DNA of 64,000 nucleotides from Microbacterium sp. 4R-513 (GCF_011046485.1 NZ_CP049256.1:1860001-1924000); one strand, 5' to 3'. Numbered from the stretch's first letter, positions 33,510 to 43,042 are shown. Numbers and translations: made by a program. The notes: generated by a model from the sequence alone, not told the origin.

Positions 33510-34610
33510 TCAGCGACCGAACGCCGTCGCGGCGGGGCAGTCGAACGGATCGCCACCGGCGGCCAGGCCGACGCGATTCAGATATCGGATGACGATGCCA
33601 TAGGACTGGCGGAGTCCCGTCTCGGTGTACTCGATGGAGTGGTCGCGGCAGTACGCCTTCGTGATCTTCTGCGCGTGCTTGAGGTGCGGTCGCGGCATGT
33701 TCGGGAAGAGGTGGTGCTCGATCTGGTAGTTCAGGCCGCCCATGAACACGTCCATGACGCGGCTGCCGCGGATGTTGCGGGACGTGAGAACCTGCCGACG
33801 CAGGAAGTCGACCTTGGAGTCGCGGGGGAGGATCGGCATCCCCTTGTGATTGGGTGCGAACGAGGCCCCCATGTAGACGCCGAAGACGGCGAGCTGAACG
33901 CCGATGAAGGCGAAGGCGAGCCCGAGCGGCAAGAAGGCGAAGACGACCGCCAGGTACACCGCGACGCGGGTGACCAGCATGGCGATCTCGAGCCCGCGCT
34001 TGTCGACCTTGCCCGCGCCGAACACGGTGCGGAACCCGTGGATGTGCAGATTGAGACCTTCGAAGATCAGCACGGGGAAGAACAGGAATCCCTGGTGGCG
34101 GGTGAACCACCCGTAGAGGCCGGTTGCCCGCGCGGCATCCTCCGGGGTGAACGACACCACGTCGCGATCGATGTCGGGATCCTTGCCGAGCACGTTCGGA
34201 TTCGCGTGGTGGCGGCTGTGCTTCGTCATCCACCAGGAGTAGCTGATTCCGACCACGAGATTCGCGAGCGTGCGGCCGGCGCGATCGTTCGCCTTGCCGG
34301 ACAGGAACACCTGGCGGTGGGATGCCTCGTGCGCGAGGAAAGCGAACTGCGTGAGGATGATGCCCAGCGCAGCGGCGATGAGGAGCTGGAACCACGAGTC
34401 GCCCAGGAGCACGAAGCCGACAGCGGCGCCGCCGAGCGCGAGCGTGACCGCGCCGAACATCATGATGTAGAACCCCGTCCGGCGTCCCAGCAGACCCTGG
34501 TCGCGGACCGTGTGGAGGAGAGCCGAGTACTCCGACGTCGGGTTGGTGCCGGGTCGCTTCGGCGTCGTGGTGCGGATGCGCCCCTGCAGGGCGGGTGCCT
34601 CGATGGTCAT
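33510..34610 (-). CDS. Membrane fatty acid desaturase (second paralogue)
   Basis: 366 residues, clearly homologous to the downstream gene over its whole length, with boxes HEASH, HSRHH and QIEHH and the shared APNHKGMPI and RQVL.SRNIRG segments. Transcription is toward the first paralogue, about 170 bp away, so they may form one unit. Two copies may differ in chain length or position of the double bond and could help to adjust membrane fluidity. The ATG at 34610 is preferred to that at 34646 because of a GACGGA site. Confidence 0.88.
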   Translation of the reverse strand: MTIEAPALQGRIRTTTPKRPGTNPTSEYSALLHTVRDQGLLGRRTGFYIMMFGAVTLALGGAAVGFVLLGDSWFQLLIAAALGIILTQFAFLAHEASHRQVFLSGKANDRAGRTLANLVVGISYSWWMTKHSRHHANPNVLGKDPDIDRDVVSFTPEDAARATGLYGWFTRHQGFLFFPVLIFEGLNLHIHGFRTVFGAGKVDKRGLEIAMLVTRVAVYLAVVFAFLPLGLAFAFIGVQLAVFGVYMGASFAPNHKGMPILPRDSKVDFLRRQVLTSRNIRGSRVMDVFMGGLNYQIEHHLFPNMPRPHLKHAQKITKAYCRDHSIEYTETGLRQSYGIVIRYLNRVGLAAGGDPFDCPAATAFGR

Positions 34611-34901
34611 GCGATCGTCCGTCTCGTCGGTGGAGTCCGCGCCCATGAAGGGCGGGGGACGGTCAACCGTGGTCCGGGGACAACCGTGTGATCAATTCAA
34701 CGCCCATGTCCGCCCGCCTACTCCCTTGCCAGGCAGATGCTCAGCTTCGGGTCGGGGGGCTTCGCATCGGCGCCCGGCCGCAGCCGAGTCGGGGACGGCG
34801 ATACGGTATGTCTGCATCGCGTCCTCCCCGTCGAACGACGCCAGCGGATCGACCACGGGGCGATGACTCGCAACATTCCGCAGGTCGGCAACGGAGGAAT
34901 G

Positions 34902-36089
34902 ATGACCAGAGCGACCAAGGATCGCGCAGCCGCGCCCACGGCGGCTGCCGCGGGAACCGGGTGGCGCGGCATCCTGACTCCGTCCACCATCGTCACGCTC
35001 GTCGTCGCTTGGGCGACGACGATCCTCTTCCTCACGGTCGGGCACGAGTGGGTGGTCCACCCGGCCAACGGCGTCGTCGCCATCGCCTGCTTCGTGCTGA
35101 TCCTCGGCGTGATCATGCTCGCGGCCTTCGGGGTCGTCCGGCATGCGGAACACCTGGCCGAGAGGATCGGCGAGCCCTTCGGCACGCTCATCCTCACGCT
35201 GACGGTGGTCGTGATCGAGGTCGTGCTCATCGCGTCGGTGATGCTCGGTCCTGGAGGATCGGCCACGATCGGTCGGGACTCGCTCTTCGCGGTGATGATG
35301 ATCATCATCAACGGCGTCCTAGGCCTCTGCATCCTCCTGGGTGCCCTCCGTTTCGGACCGCAGCACTACAACCCTGAAGGCGTCTCGATCTACCTCGCGA
35401 TGATCGCGGCGCTGTCGCTGTGCACCCTCGTGCTTCCGAGCTTCCTCGCCTCGACCGACGACGGGACGCTCGTCCCCCTGCAGTCGATCGGCCTCGCGGT
35501 CCTCGCGGCAGCGCTGTACGCCTTCTTCCTCTTCATGCAGACGGGTGCCGATCGGGAGCTCTATGTTCAGCCGCTCCGGGAGGCGCCACGGGAACCGTCG
35601 GTGCCGAATGGCTCGTCGCGGGCGGGCGGCTCGGCATCCGAGCTCCTCGTCCGCACCCTCCTGCTCATCGCGACCGTCCTGCCGATCGTGCTGCTGGCGC
35701 ACGATCTGGGAATCCTCGTGGATATCGGAATTGAGATCACCGGAGCGCCGACTGCTTTGGGCGGCGTCGTCATCGCGGTCATCGTCTTCACGCCCGAGGC
35801 CATCACCGCCGTCCGCGCATCGTTGGCGAACGAGAACCAGCGGGCACTCAATCTGGGCCTCGGCGCGTTCGTGTCGACGGTCGGATTGACGATCCCCGCC
35901 ATCCTCGTCATCGGACTGCTGACCGGCCAGCCTGTCATCCTCGGCGAATCGCCCGCGAACATGGTCCTCATCTGCATCACGCTCGTGATGACCCTGATCA
36001 CCTACTTCGCGCCCCGCACCACAGCGGTGCACGGCGCGGTGCACCTCATGCTCTTCGGAGTGTACGGAGTGCTGCTCTTCGCGCCGTGA
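34902..36089 (+). CDS. chaA: ChaA-type calcium (sodium/potassium):proton antiporter
   Basis: 395 residues with about eleven helices. The first cation/Ca2+ exchanger repeat holds the acidic motif GEPFGTLILTLTVVVIEVVL (about residue 90). The second repeat holds VVIAVIVFTPEAITAVRASL, with an acidic residue in the mirror position and the following ANENQRALNLGLGAFVST. This pattern fits ChaA-like antiporters, which extrude Ca2+, Na+ or K+ in exchange for protons. The ATG at 34902 is about five bases after GGAGG; the one at 34899 is too close. It is divergent from the desaturases. Confidence 0.82.
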   Translation: MTRATKDRAAAPTAAAAGTGWRGILTPSTIVTLVVAWATTILFLTVGHEWVVHPANGVVAIACFVLILGVIMLAAFGVVRHAEHLAERIGEPFGTLILTLTVVVIEVVLIASVMLGPGGSATIGRDSLFAVMMIIINGVLGLCILLGALRFGPQHYNPEGVSIYLAMIAALSLCTLVLPSFLASTDDGTLVPLQSIGLAVLAAALYAFFLFMQTGADRELYVQPLREAPREPSVPNGSSRAGGSASELLVRTLLLIATVLPIVLLAHDLGILVDIGIEITGAPTALGGVVIAVIVFTPEAITAVRASLANENQRALNLGLGAFVSTVGLTIPAILVIGLLTGQPVILGESPANMVLICITLVMTLITYFAPRTTAVHGAVHLMLFGVYGVLLFAP

Positions 36090-36094
36090 GCCGG

Positions 36095-37123
36095 TCAGCT
36101 GCCGGGCGCCGCGACCTGACCCGAGGGAACGGGCTGCTCCTTCTCGCCGACGGGGGTGCCGAAGTCCGGCACTCCGTCCTTCCAGGTGAACCGCTGGGCG
36201 TTCATCATCCGATCCCATCCGGCGCCGGAGTAGCGGGCGGAGTGATACACCATCCAGTCCTCCTTGCCGTCGGGTGAGGTGGTGAAAGAACCGTGCCCGG
36301 GCCCGAAGACGTCGTCCGTCTTGGCGAACACGGACTCCGGCGATTTCTGCCATGACGAAGGATCGAGCAGGTCGTCACCGGACCCGGTGAGCATCCCGTA
36401 TCCGTAGTCGTCGGTCCAGCTGGCGCTCGCCGAGTAGACCAGGAAGACCTTGTCGTCCGTGACGATCGCCTGGGGGCCCTCGTTGATCGGCATCGTCTGG
36501 CGCTCGAAGTCGAGCGTCGGCTCGGAGATGAGGACGCCGGCTCCCTCGAGGGTGGTGGGGCTCGTCATCTCGGCGATGTACAGGTTCTGCTGGCCGTCGG
36601 TCGACCCCGGCCACCCTGACCAGGCGAAGTACGCCCGGTCTCCGAACTCGAAGCGCGTGCCGTCGATCGCCCAGCGGTCGTTCTGGTCCGCGATCTTGCC
36701 GCGATCGATGTACGGTCCGAGCGGATCGTCGCCCTCGCTCTCGAGGACGAACATGCGGTGATTCGTATTGTCGCCGTCGCACGTCGTGGCGGCGTAGTAG
36801 ATGTACCACTTCCCGTCGACGTGATGGAGTTCGGGAGCCCACACGTCGGCGCAGTTCGGCCCCTCGCTGGGAGTGGTCCATACCTGGGTGCGGTCGCCGC
36901 CGGCGATGCCGGTGAGGTTGTTCTCGGGTGATTTCGTCACCGAGATACCTCCTCCCGCGCTCTCGACGAGGAGGTAGTGCGACCCGTCCTTGATGACGTA
37001 GGGGTCATTCGCGACATCCAGGATCGGGTTGGTGAAGGTGGCGGCGCCGGTGCAGCCCGCAAGGGCCACCGTCACGAGCATCGCCGCCATCGCGACCGCC
37101 CCCACTCGACGCGTGCGGTGCAT
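36095..37123 (-). CDS. GH43-family glycoside hydrolase, lipoprotein
   Basis: 342 residues. The signal peptide ends in the lipobox VALAGC (Cys at about 23), so the enzyme is anchored outside the cell. The five-blade propeller starts FTNPILDVANDPYVIKDG with the catalytic Asp, continues CADVWAPELHHVDGKWYIYY (GH43 WAPE motif) and AIDGTRFEFGDRAYFAWSG, and INEGPQAI holds the probable general acid Glu. Members act on arabinan, arabinoxylan or arabinosyl side chains of pectin. It lies at the edge of the rhamnosidase/LacI locus, which fits a pectin or plant glycoside role. Confidence 0.85.
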   Translation of the reverse strand: MHRTRRVGAVAMAAMLVTVALAGCTGAATFTNPILDVANDPYVIKDGSHYLLVESAGGGISVTKSPENNLTGIAGGDRTQVWTTPSEGPNCADVWAPELHHVDGKWYIYYAATTCDGDNTNHRMFVLESEGDDPLGPYIDRGKIADQNDRWAIDGTRFEFGDRAYFAWSGWPGSTDGQQNLYIAEMTSPTTLEGAGVLISEPTLDFERQTMPINEGPQAIVTDDKVFLVYSASASWTDDYGYGMLTGSGDDLLDPSSWQKSPESVFAKTDDVFGPGHGSFTTSPDGKEDWMVYHSARYSGAGWDRMMNAQRFTWKDGVPDFGTPVGEKEQPVPSGQVAAPGS

Positions 37124-37158
37124 GAGCTGCCTCTCGGATCCTGGGATGCCTCGTCCGT

Positions 37159-38043
37159 TCAGCGTAATCCGCTCCCGAGCGGAAGCACCGGGCCGGCGTC
37201 GATCCGCGCGGTCAGAGCCTCGACATCCCAGGGGTCGGCGAGCGCAGGCCAGTCGAGCCCGAACCGAAGGGGGCTCAGGTCTTCGAGCCACCACGTCGCC
37301 ACGGCGGAGTATCCGTCGATGAGGTCCCGCGAAGCCTCGTCGTGCTCGGTCCGGCCGCTCGCTACGACGTCGAAGGGCGCATCGCTCTCGCGGTGGGCGC
37401 GGATGCAGTCGACGACCTGCCGGAGCTCGTCGGGACCGGCGACGGTTCCCCCGAGCGGCACGACGCCTTGGTAACGCGCCGCCCGTTGGAACGGACGCCG
37501 GTTCGGCCAGGCGCCGCCGACCCAGATGGGGATGGGTGACGCCGGCGCCGGCAGGAAGGTCATCGGCTCGAGGCTGTAGTGCTTTCCGCGGAAGGAGAAC
37601 TTGGAACCCGACCACAGTCCGGTCAGGATCTCGAGCCCCTCATCGAGCATCTCCGCCCGGATCCGAGCATCGGTCGGGTCGCCGAAGAAGCGGAAATCCC
37701 ACTCCGTCGGGTCTCCGAGCCCCACCCCGAGGACCAGTCGGCCGTTCGAGTAGTTCTGCAGCGTCACCGTCTGACGGGCGAGCTCCCAGGGCCTCCGGCG
37801 GGCGAGGGGAGTGACGAGGGTGCCGATCGTGATCCGCGAGGTGGCGCCCGCCACGGCGGTCAGGGCGATCCACGGGTCGGCGTGCGCGTTGAGGTCGAAC
37901 TCGCAGAACAGGAGGTGGTCCCAGAGGAAGAATCCGTCCCACCCGGCATGCTCAGCACGGATCGCCAGCTCGGCGAGGACAGTCGCATCGCCGAACGCCC
38001 CGAAGTTGGGCAGGTGGACCGCGGACTTCACACTCTCACCCAC
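37159..38043 (-). CDS. LLM-class flavin-dependent oxidoreductase
   Basis: 294 residues of the bacterial luciferase-like TIM barrel: GWDGFFLWDHLL, ITIGTLVTPLARRRPWELAR, LVLGVGLGDPTEWDF, MLDEGLEILTGLWSG and PIWVGGAWPNRRPF. Members use FMN or F420; the N-terminal pattern resembles F420-dependent enzymes, but the cofactor is not certain. The gene starts 7 bases after the LacI stop on the same strand. Its link with sugar use is not clear. GTG codons at 38043 and 38031 are both possible starts. Confidence 0.8.
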   Translation of the reverse strand: MGESVKSAVHLPNFGAFGDATVLAELAIRAEHAGWDGFFLWDHLLFCEFDLNAHADPWIALTAVAGATSRITIGTLVTPLARRRPWELARQTVTLQNYSNGRLVLGVGLGDPTEWDFRFFGDPTDARIRAEMLDEGLEILTGLWSGSKFSFRGKHYSLEPMTFLPAPASPIPIWVGGAWPNRRPFQRAARYQGVVPLGGTVAGPDELRQVVDCIRAHRESDAPFDVVASGRTEHDEASRDLIDGYSAVATWWLEDLSPLRFGLDWPALADPWDVEALTARIDAGPVLPLGSGLR

Positions 38044-38049
38044 TCCCTC

Positions 38050-39060
38050 TCAAGCGAGGCGTCGGGTGGATGTGCGCACGCGCAATCGGGGCTCGAACAC
38101 CTCGTGCACGGCATCCGTCCGCCCGGCGATCCGCTCGAGAAGCAGCTCGATCGCCCGCGCGCCCATCTCGTCGCCCGGCTGATCCACGGTCGTGAGGCCG
38201 AGGGCCGGGTGCGACGCGATGGGCACGTCGTCGTAGCCGACGACGGAGATCGCGCGATCCGCCTCCGCGACCGCGCGCAGCGTGCCGATCGCCAGCTCGT
38301 CGTGGGCGGCGAAGATCGCCGTCGGCGGGGCTCCGACCTCGAGCGCCTCGCGCATCGTGCGGTATGCGGCCTCCTGGCCCTCGTCGGTCCGCACGACGAC
38401 GATCTGGTCGGCGAGTCCGGCGCTCTCCATCTCGGCACGATAGGTGCGCAGCCGGAGTCCGTGCGGCGAGGGGACGTCCTCGTCCGACTCGGGCAGGGTC
38501 AGGTGCGTGATCCTGGTGTGGCCGAGTTCGAGCAGGTGCGACATCGCCGCCTGGGCGCCGACGACGTCGTCGCCGGCGACCGTGTCGTAGGCGTCGGACG
38601 TGTCGTGCCGCCCGAACATCACGACGGGGCTGTGGACGGCGATCCGCTCGAGCGCCTCCGACGTGACGCGGGGAGAGACCGCGATGACACCGTCGACCTG
38701 CCGGTCGACGAGGGCCTCGATGGCGCGCAGTCCGTGGCGGGAGCCCGACTCGGCCGGAGCGATCACCACCTGATAGCGGGTGTCGGCGAGCGCCCGCATC
38801 GCGCCGTTCAGCATCCGGGTGAAGAACTGGTTGCCGAAGTCGGGGATCTCGATCCCGATCGTGAAGGTCCGCCCGCGCATCGCACGCGCGGCGATCCGCG
38901 GGCGGTAGTTGAGCTCGGTCATCGCCGCGGTGACGCGCTCGCGCATGGCGTCGCTCACGCCGTAGGCGTCACGCAGCACCTTCGACACCGCGGCGCGCGA
39001 GACGCCCGCGGCGAGCGCGACGTCTTCGATGGTCGCACTGCGTGCGGGGGTCGGAGCCAT
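38050..39060 (-). CDS. LacI-family transcriptional regulator
   Basis: 336 residues. The N-terminal helix-turn-helix and hinge are standard: ATIEDVALAAGVSRAAVSKV then ERVTAAMTELNYRPRIAARA. The periplasmic-binding-like domain follows (TFTIGIEIPDFGNQFFTRML, VDGVIAVSPR, AIFAAHDELAIGTL, ISVVGYDDVPIASHPALGLT). It lies immediately downstream of the GH78 gene on the same strand, probably in one transcript. The best operator candidates are the repeated 14-bp sites in the divergent region at 41464-41557 and before the GH3 gene. Confidence 0.9.
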   Translation of the reverse strand: MAPTPARSATIEDVALAAGVSRAAVSKVLRDAYGVSDAMRERVTAAMTELNYRPRIAARAMRGRTFTIGIEIPDFGNQFFTRMLNGAMRALADTRYQVVIAPAESGSRHGLRAIEALVDRQVDGVIAVSPRVTSEALERIAVHSPVVMFGRHDTSDAYDTVAGDDVVGAQAAMSHLLELGHTRITHLTLPESDEDVPSPHGLRLRTYRAEMESAGLADQIVVVRTDEGQEAAYRTMREALEVGAPPTAIFAAHDELAIGTLRAVAEADRAISVVGYDDVPIASHPALGLTTVDQPGDEMGARAIELLLERIAGRTDAVHEVFEPRLRVRTSTRRLA

Positions 39061-39072
39061 GAACCGAGAGTA

Positions 39073-41379
39073 CTAGCGGGCCGTGGCGTCGGCCGGGGAA
39101 GGAAGGGCGACGGATGCCGGAGCCGTGAGGCGATGCGTTCCCGGACCCAGCTCGACGTCGGCCGACCCAGCGGGGCGGAAGATCGCCGTGGCGCCGTCGG
39201 GCACCACCGCCACGACTCGGAGCACATCGGCATCCGTCTCCCACTCCACCGAAGCGAGGCCGTGCGGGGTCGCGAGAGAGGTCTTCGCCCACTCGACGCC
39301 GCCGCCCGGTCGCGGTGCGATCTCGAGACGCGCGTACCCGGGGTCGATCGCGGCGAGGCCGCCGAGCACGCGATGCATCCAGTCCGCGACCGCGCCGAGG
39401 GCGTAGTGGTTGAAGCTTGTCATCTCGCCCGGGTTGATCGAGCCGTCGGGCAGCATCGAATCCCAGCGCTCCCACACCGTCGTCGCGCCCATCGTGACCG
39501 GGTACAGCCACGACGGGCACTCGCGCTGCATGAGCAGGGCGTATGCCTCGTCGAGGTGACCCGTCGAGGTGAGCGCGTCCATGATGAACGGCGTCCCGGC
39601 GAAGCCTGTCGAGATGTGGAAGCCGCTCTCTCGCACGAGCTCGGCCAGCCTGTCGCCGGCCCACGACTGCTGTTGCTCGTCCAGCAGCCCGAATGCGATC
39701 GCGAGCGAGTACACGGTCGTGCAGTCGCTGACGATCCGCTCGTCATCGACGTACTCGGCCTGGAAACCCCGGCGCAGCCTGTCGGCGAGCTCGGCGAACT
39801 CCGTGGCGTCCTCGGCGCGCCCGAGGATCGCGGCGGCTTCGGCGACGATCCGCGCGGTGCGGTACGCCGCGGCCGTCGCGACGACGCCGCGGTCGGCCTT
39901 CGCGTTCGCGGGGTCGCTCGGGGGCGCATCCGGGTCGAGCCAGTCGCCGAACTGGAAGCCGCGGTCCCACACTCCCGTCGGCGAGAGGAGGGACCGCACG
40001 CGTCGCGCGTGCGCGGCCATCGCCGGGAAGGTCTCGGCCAGGAGGTCTTCGTCCCCGTACGCGCGCCACAGCGCCCAGGGGACCCACGCGACGGCATCGC
40101 TCCACACCGCCGTCGTGTCGACGGGGGCGAAGTCCTCGGGGATGCCCATCTTCTTGAGGATGTCCGGAACGACGAAGGGGACGACCCCGTCCTGGTGCGC
40201 CTGCTCGAGCGCCAGATCCCTCAGCCAGTCGCGGAGGAACCCGCCGACGTCGAAGAGGAACGTCGAGGTGGCGGCGAAGACGGCGATGTCTCCGGTCCAT
40301 CCGAGCCGCTCGTCCCGCTGCGGGCAATCGGTCGGGACATCGAGGAAGTTGCCGCGCATGCCCCACACGACGTTCTCGTGCAGCTGATTGAGAAGGGGAT
40401 CGGATGACTTGAACCGGCCGATGCGTCGCAGTTCCGAGCTGACGACGACCGCCGTGAGCGCGCCGCCGGCGATCGCGTCGGCGCCGCCCGGCCAGCCCTC
40501 GACCTCGACGTACCGGAACCCGTGGAAGGTGAAGGTGGGTTCGAACACGTCGTCGCCGCCGCTCAGGACGAAGACATCCGTCGCCTTCGCCGTGCGCAGC
40601 GGTCGCGTCCCGAGCTCGCCGTCTTCGAGCACCTCGGCATGGCGGAGGGTGATGGCCTGGCCCGCTTCGCCGCGAACCGAGACACGCACCCACCCGACGA
40701 GGTTCTGACCGAAGTCCACCAGCGTCTTCCCGGCGGGACTCGTCCACACCCTCGCGGGGGCGATGCTGTCCTGCCGGCGGACGGGGGGACCCACATAGGG
40801 CTCGAGCTTCTCGAGGTCGAAGTCCACCACGTGTACCGGCATCCATTCGTGGTCGTCGAATCCTACGCGGTTCCAGCCGGGCAGACTCGCTCGCGCATCG
40901 ATGTGCTGACCGTCGTAGATGCTGTCGGAGACCACCGGCCCGGCGGCCGCCCGCCAGCTCTCATCCGTGACGACGACCTGCTCGTGCCCGTCCTCGAAGG
41001 TGATCCGCAACTCGAGGAACCCGGCGATCTCGGGACCGTAAGGGGGAGCGTCGTCCCAGCCGAGGCGGCCCCGGTACCACCCGTCGCCGAGCGCCAGTCC
41101 CAGCGCGATGCGTGCGCCGTGCGCGCTCGCGACATGGGACGTCACGTCGTACGTCGCATAGCGCACCCGCCATTCGTAGCTCGTCCACCCGGGGGTGAGC
41201 ACGTCGTCCGAGACCGGGATGCCGTCGATGAACGCCTCGACGATCCCGAGCGCCGAGACATCGACGGTCGCGCGGACGACACGCCCATGACCTCCGTCGA
41301 GGTCGACCTCGGTGCGCAGGAGAGGGGAACGCTCGGGCTTGGTCTCGGGTGCGATGAAGCGGGCGATCCGGTCAGACAT
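39073..41379 (-). CDS. GH78 alpha-L-rhamnosidase (768 aa)
   Basis: This shorter GH78 lacks the N-terminal Fn3 part of the enzyme at 7.5 kb and begins at the beta-sandwich (VRATVDVSALGIVEAFIDGI, GLALGDGWYRGRLGWDDAPP). The catalytic six-hairpin barrel contains TDCPQRDERLGWTGD (general acid Glu) and GATTVWERWDSM (general base Glu). There is no signal peptide, so it acts inside the cell on rhamnosides brought in by the divergent ABC importer. A GAGG site precedes the ATG. The stop is 12 bases before the LacI start. Confidence 0.9.
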   Translation of the reverse strand: MSDRIARFIAPETKPERSPLLRTEVDLDGGHGRVVRATVDVSALGIVEAFIDGIPVSDDVLTPGWTSYEWRVRYATYDVTSHVASAHGARIALGLALGDGWYRGRLGWDDAPPYGPEIAGFLELRITFEDGHEQVVVTDESWRAAAGPVVSDSIYDGQHIDARASLPGWNRVGFDDHEWMPVHVVDFDLEKLEPYVGPPVRRQDSIAPARVWTSPAGKTLVDFGQNLVGWVRVSVRGEAGQAITLRHAEVLEDGELGTRPLRTAKATDVFVLSGGDDVFEPTFTFHGFRYVEVEGWPGGADAIAGGALTAVVVSSELRRIGRFKSSDPLLNQLHENVVWGMRGNFLDVPTDCPQRDERLGWTGDIAVFAATSTFLFDVGGFLRDWLRDLALEQAHQDGVVPFVVPDILKKMGIPEDFAPVDTTAVWSDAVAWVPWALWRAYGDEDLLAETFPAMAAHARRVRSLLSPTGVWDRGFQFGDWLDPDAPPSDPANAKADRGVVATAAAYRTARIVAEAAAILGRAEDATEFAELADRLRRGFQAEYVDDERIVSDCTTVYSLAIAFGLLDEQQQSWAGDRLAELVRESGFHISTGFAGTPFIMDALTSTGHLDEAYALLMQRECPSWLYPVTMGATTVWERWDSMLPDGSINPGEMTSFNHYALGAVADWMHRVLGGLAAIDPGYARLEIAPRPGGGVEWAKTSLATPHGLASVEWETDADVLRVVAVVPDGATAIFRPAGSADVELGPGTHRLTAPASVALPSPADATAR

Positions 41380-41450
41380 TCACATACCTCGTCATAAGTT
41401 CGGTGGGGCAGAGCCCGACGGCGGCCTTCCTCGGCCGGGACAGCGGGGCG

Positions 41451-41479
41451 AGCCTATCGATTCGTGGATCGGTCTACAA
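41451..41479 (-). promoter_or_regulatory. Promoter of the leftward GH78-LacI unit
   Basis: Reading leftward, -35 TTGTAG (41479-41474), a 17-base spacer and -10 TAGGCT (41456-41451) give a good promoter about 70 bases before the GH78 start. The operator-like site at 41464-41477 lies between the two boxes. Confidence 0.55.
41464..41477. promoter_or_regulatory. Operator-like site A (GTGGATCGGTCTAC)
   Basis: This is one of four copies of an imperfect palindrome GTRGAYCNRTCYAC found in the window. It sits in the spacer of the leftward GH78 promoter, a position where a bound LacI-type repressor would block RNA polymerase. Confidence 0.55.
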
Positions 41480-41519
41480 GTCGCCCGGAGGAGATCGCCC
41501 CGCGTGAAGATAACGATCT

Positions 41520-41533
41520 GTAGATCAGTCCAC
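41520..41533. promoter_or_regulatory. Operator-like site B (GTAGATCAGTCCAC)
   Basis: Second copy of the shared motif, midway between the two divergent promoters and 24 bp from site C, suitable for cooperative binding. Confidence 0.5.
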
Positions 41534-41543
41534 ATTCGTCTGT

Positions 41544-41557
41544 GTAGATCGGTTGAC
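41544..41557. promoter_or_regulatory. Operator-like site C (GTAGATCGGTTGAC)
   Basis: Third copy of the motif. Its right half overlaps the -35 box of the rightward promoter for the ABC importer, again a repressing position. Confidence 0.55.
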
Positions 41558-41582
41558 ACACTGATCGGGCTGTGCCTAGTGT
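41553..41582 (+). promoter_or_regulatory. Promoter of the ABC importer operon
   Basis: A perfect -35 TTGACA (41553-41558), an 18-base spacer and a -10-like TAGTGT (41577-41582) predict a transcription start near 41589, about 70 bases before the binding-protein ATG. Confidence 0.6.
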
Positions 41583-41659
41583 GGCCTCACCCACGCACCG
41601 AGAGCGGTGTCCGCCTCGGAGCATCAACAGCGCAGTTCCCTTTACATGGAGGTAAAGAG

Positions 41660-42985
41660 ATGGTTTCCCGCACCACGACCCGCCGAGCGCTCGCCGCGCT
41701 GGGCGTCGGCGGCGTCGCAATGGCAATGACGCTGGCGGGGTGCTCCGCCGGTGGCGGAGCCTCCTCGACCGACGGATCGGTCACCCTGTCCTACCTCGTC
41801 GACAACGGCGAGGCGACGGTCGTCGTCGCCGAGGCGCTCGCGAAGGCCTTCGAGGCCGAGAACCCCGACATCAAGATCGACGTGCAGACGCGTCCCCAGG
41901 GCTCCGAGGGTGACAACCTCGTCAAGACGAGGCTCTCCACGGGTGAGATGGACGACGTCTTCGCCTACAACTCGGGGTCGCTCTTCCAGGCGCTCAGCCC
42001 CGATCAGACCCTCGTGAACCTCGACGACCAAGAGTGGGTCGGCAAGCTCGACGACAACTTCGTCAAGACCGTGTCGACCGACGGCGGCACCTACGGCGTG
42101 CCGATGGGCCAGTCGATGGCGGGTGCCGTCATCTACAACAAGGACATCTACTCTCAGCTCGGGCTCGAGATCCCCACCACCTGGGACGAGTTCATCTCCA
42201 ACAGCGAGGCGATCAAGGCGGCGGGTGTGGCCGCCCCCATCGTGCAGACGTACGGCGACACCTGGACGTCGCAGCTCTTCGTGCTCGGCGACTTCAACAA
42301 CGTCCTCGCCGAGGACCCGGACTGGGCCGAGAAGTACACCGACAACAAGGCCAAGTACGTCGACGAGCCGGCGTTCGCGGGCTTCGAGCACCTCCAGGAG
42401 GTCGCCGAGAAGGGCCTCCTCAACGAAGACTTCGCCTCGGCCACCTACAACGACGGCGTGTCCATGGTGGCCACGGGGGAGGGCGCGCAGTACCCGATCC
42501 TCACCTTCGCCGCCTCGCAGCTCATGACCAGCAACCCCGACGCGAAGGACGTCGTCGGCACCTTCCCGCTCCCGGGTCCGGACGCCGACACCAACGGCCT
42601 CACCGTGTGGATGCCCGGAGGCGTCTACATCCCCAAGTCGACCGAGGGCGACAAGCTCGACGCGGCGAAGAAGTTCCTCGCCTGGCTGGCCACGCCGGAG
42701 TCGTGCGACATCCAGGCGGAGTCGACGGCACCGCAGGGTCCCTTCGTCATCGAGGGCTGCACGCTCGGCGACGACGTGCCGGCGATGATCTCCGACATGC
42801 AGCCGTACTTCGACGACGGCAAGACCAACCTCGCCCTCGAGTTCCTCTCGCCCATCAAGGGGCCGGCGCTCGAGCAGATCACGGTCGCCGTCGGATCGGG
42901 CATCACCTCCGCCAAGGACGGTGCCGCACAGTACGACGAGGACGTCAAGAAGCAGGCGCAGCAGCTGGGCCTCGACGGCTGGTAA
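41660..42985 (+). CDS. CUT1-type sugar ABC substrate-binding lipoprotein
   Basis: 441 residues. A twin-basic signal peptide ends in the lipobox LAGCSAGGG (Cys near 26). The mature chain matches family 1 extracellular solute-binding proteins: YLVDNGEATVVVAEALAKAF, FEAENPDIKIDVQTRP, DDVFAYNSGSLFQAL, QSMAGAVIYNKDIYSQLGLE, the IPTTWDEF motif and a C-terminal AAKKFLAWLATPESCDIQ block. GGAGG lies seven bases before the ATG. It is the first gene of the importer operon and probably recognises a rhamnosyl-glycoside or related oligosaccharide. Confidence 0.92.
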   Translation: MVSRTTTRRALAALGVGGVAMAMTLAGCSAGGGASSTDGSVTLSYLVDNGEATVVVAEALAKAFEAENPDIKIDVQTRPQGSEGDNLVKTRLSTGEMDDVFAYNSGSLFQALSPDQTLVNLDDQEWVGKLDDNFVKTVSTDGGTYGVPMGQSMAGAVIYNKDIYSQLGLEIPTTWDEFISNSEAIKAAGVAAPIVQTYGDTWTSQLFVLGDFNNVLAEDPDWAEKYTDNKAKYVDEPAFAGFEHLQEVAEKGLLNEDFASATYNDGVSMVATGEGAQYPILTFAASQLMTSNPDAKDVVGTFPLPGPDADTNGLTVWMPGGVYIPKSTEGDKLDAAKKFLAWLATPESCDIQAESTAPQGPFVIEGCTLGDDVPAMISDMQPYFDDGKTNLALEFLSPIKGPALEQITVAVGSGITSAKDGAAQYDEDVKKQAQQLGLDGW

Positions 42986-42997
42986 GCCGCTGAATCG

Positions 42998-43028
42998 CTG
43001 CGGGGCCGGGTCATGCCCGGCCCCGCAG
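42998..43028 (+). terminator. 13-bp perfect hairpin between binding-protein and permease genes
   Basis: CTGCGGGGCCGGG and its exact complement enclose the loop TCATG. There is no U-tract, so full termination is unlikely. Hairpins at this position typically protect the upstream message, allowing more binding protein than permease. Confidence 0.55.
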
Positions 43029-43042
43029 CCATCGGAGATGAC

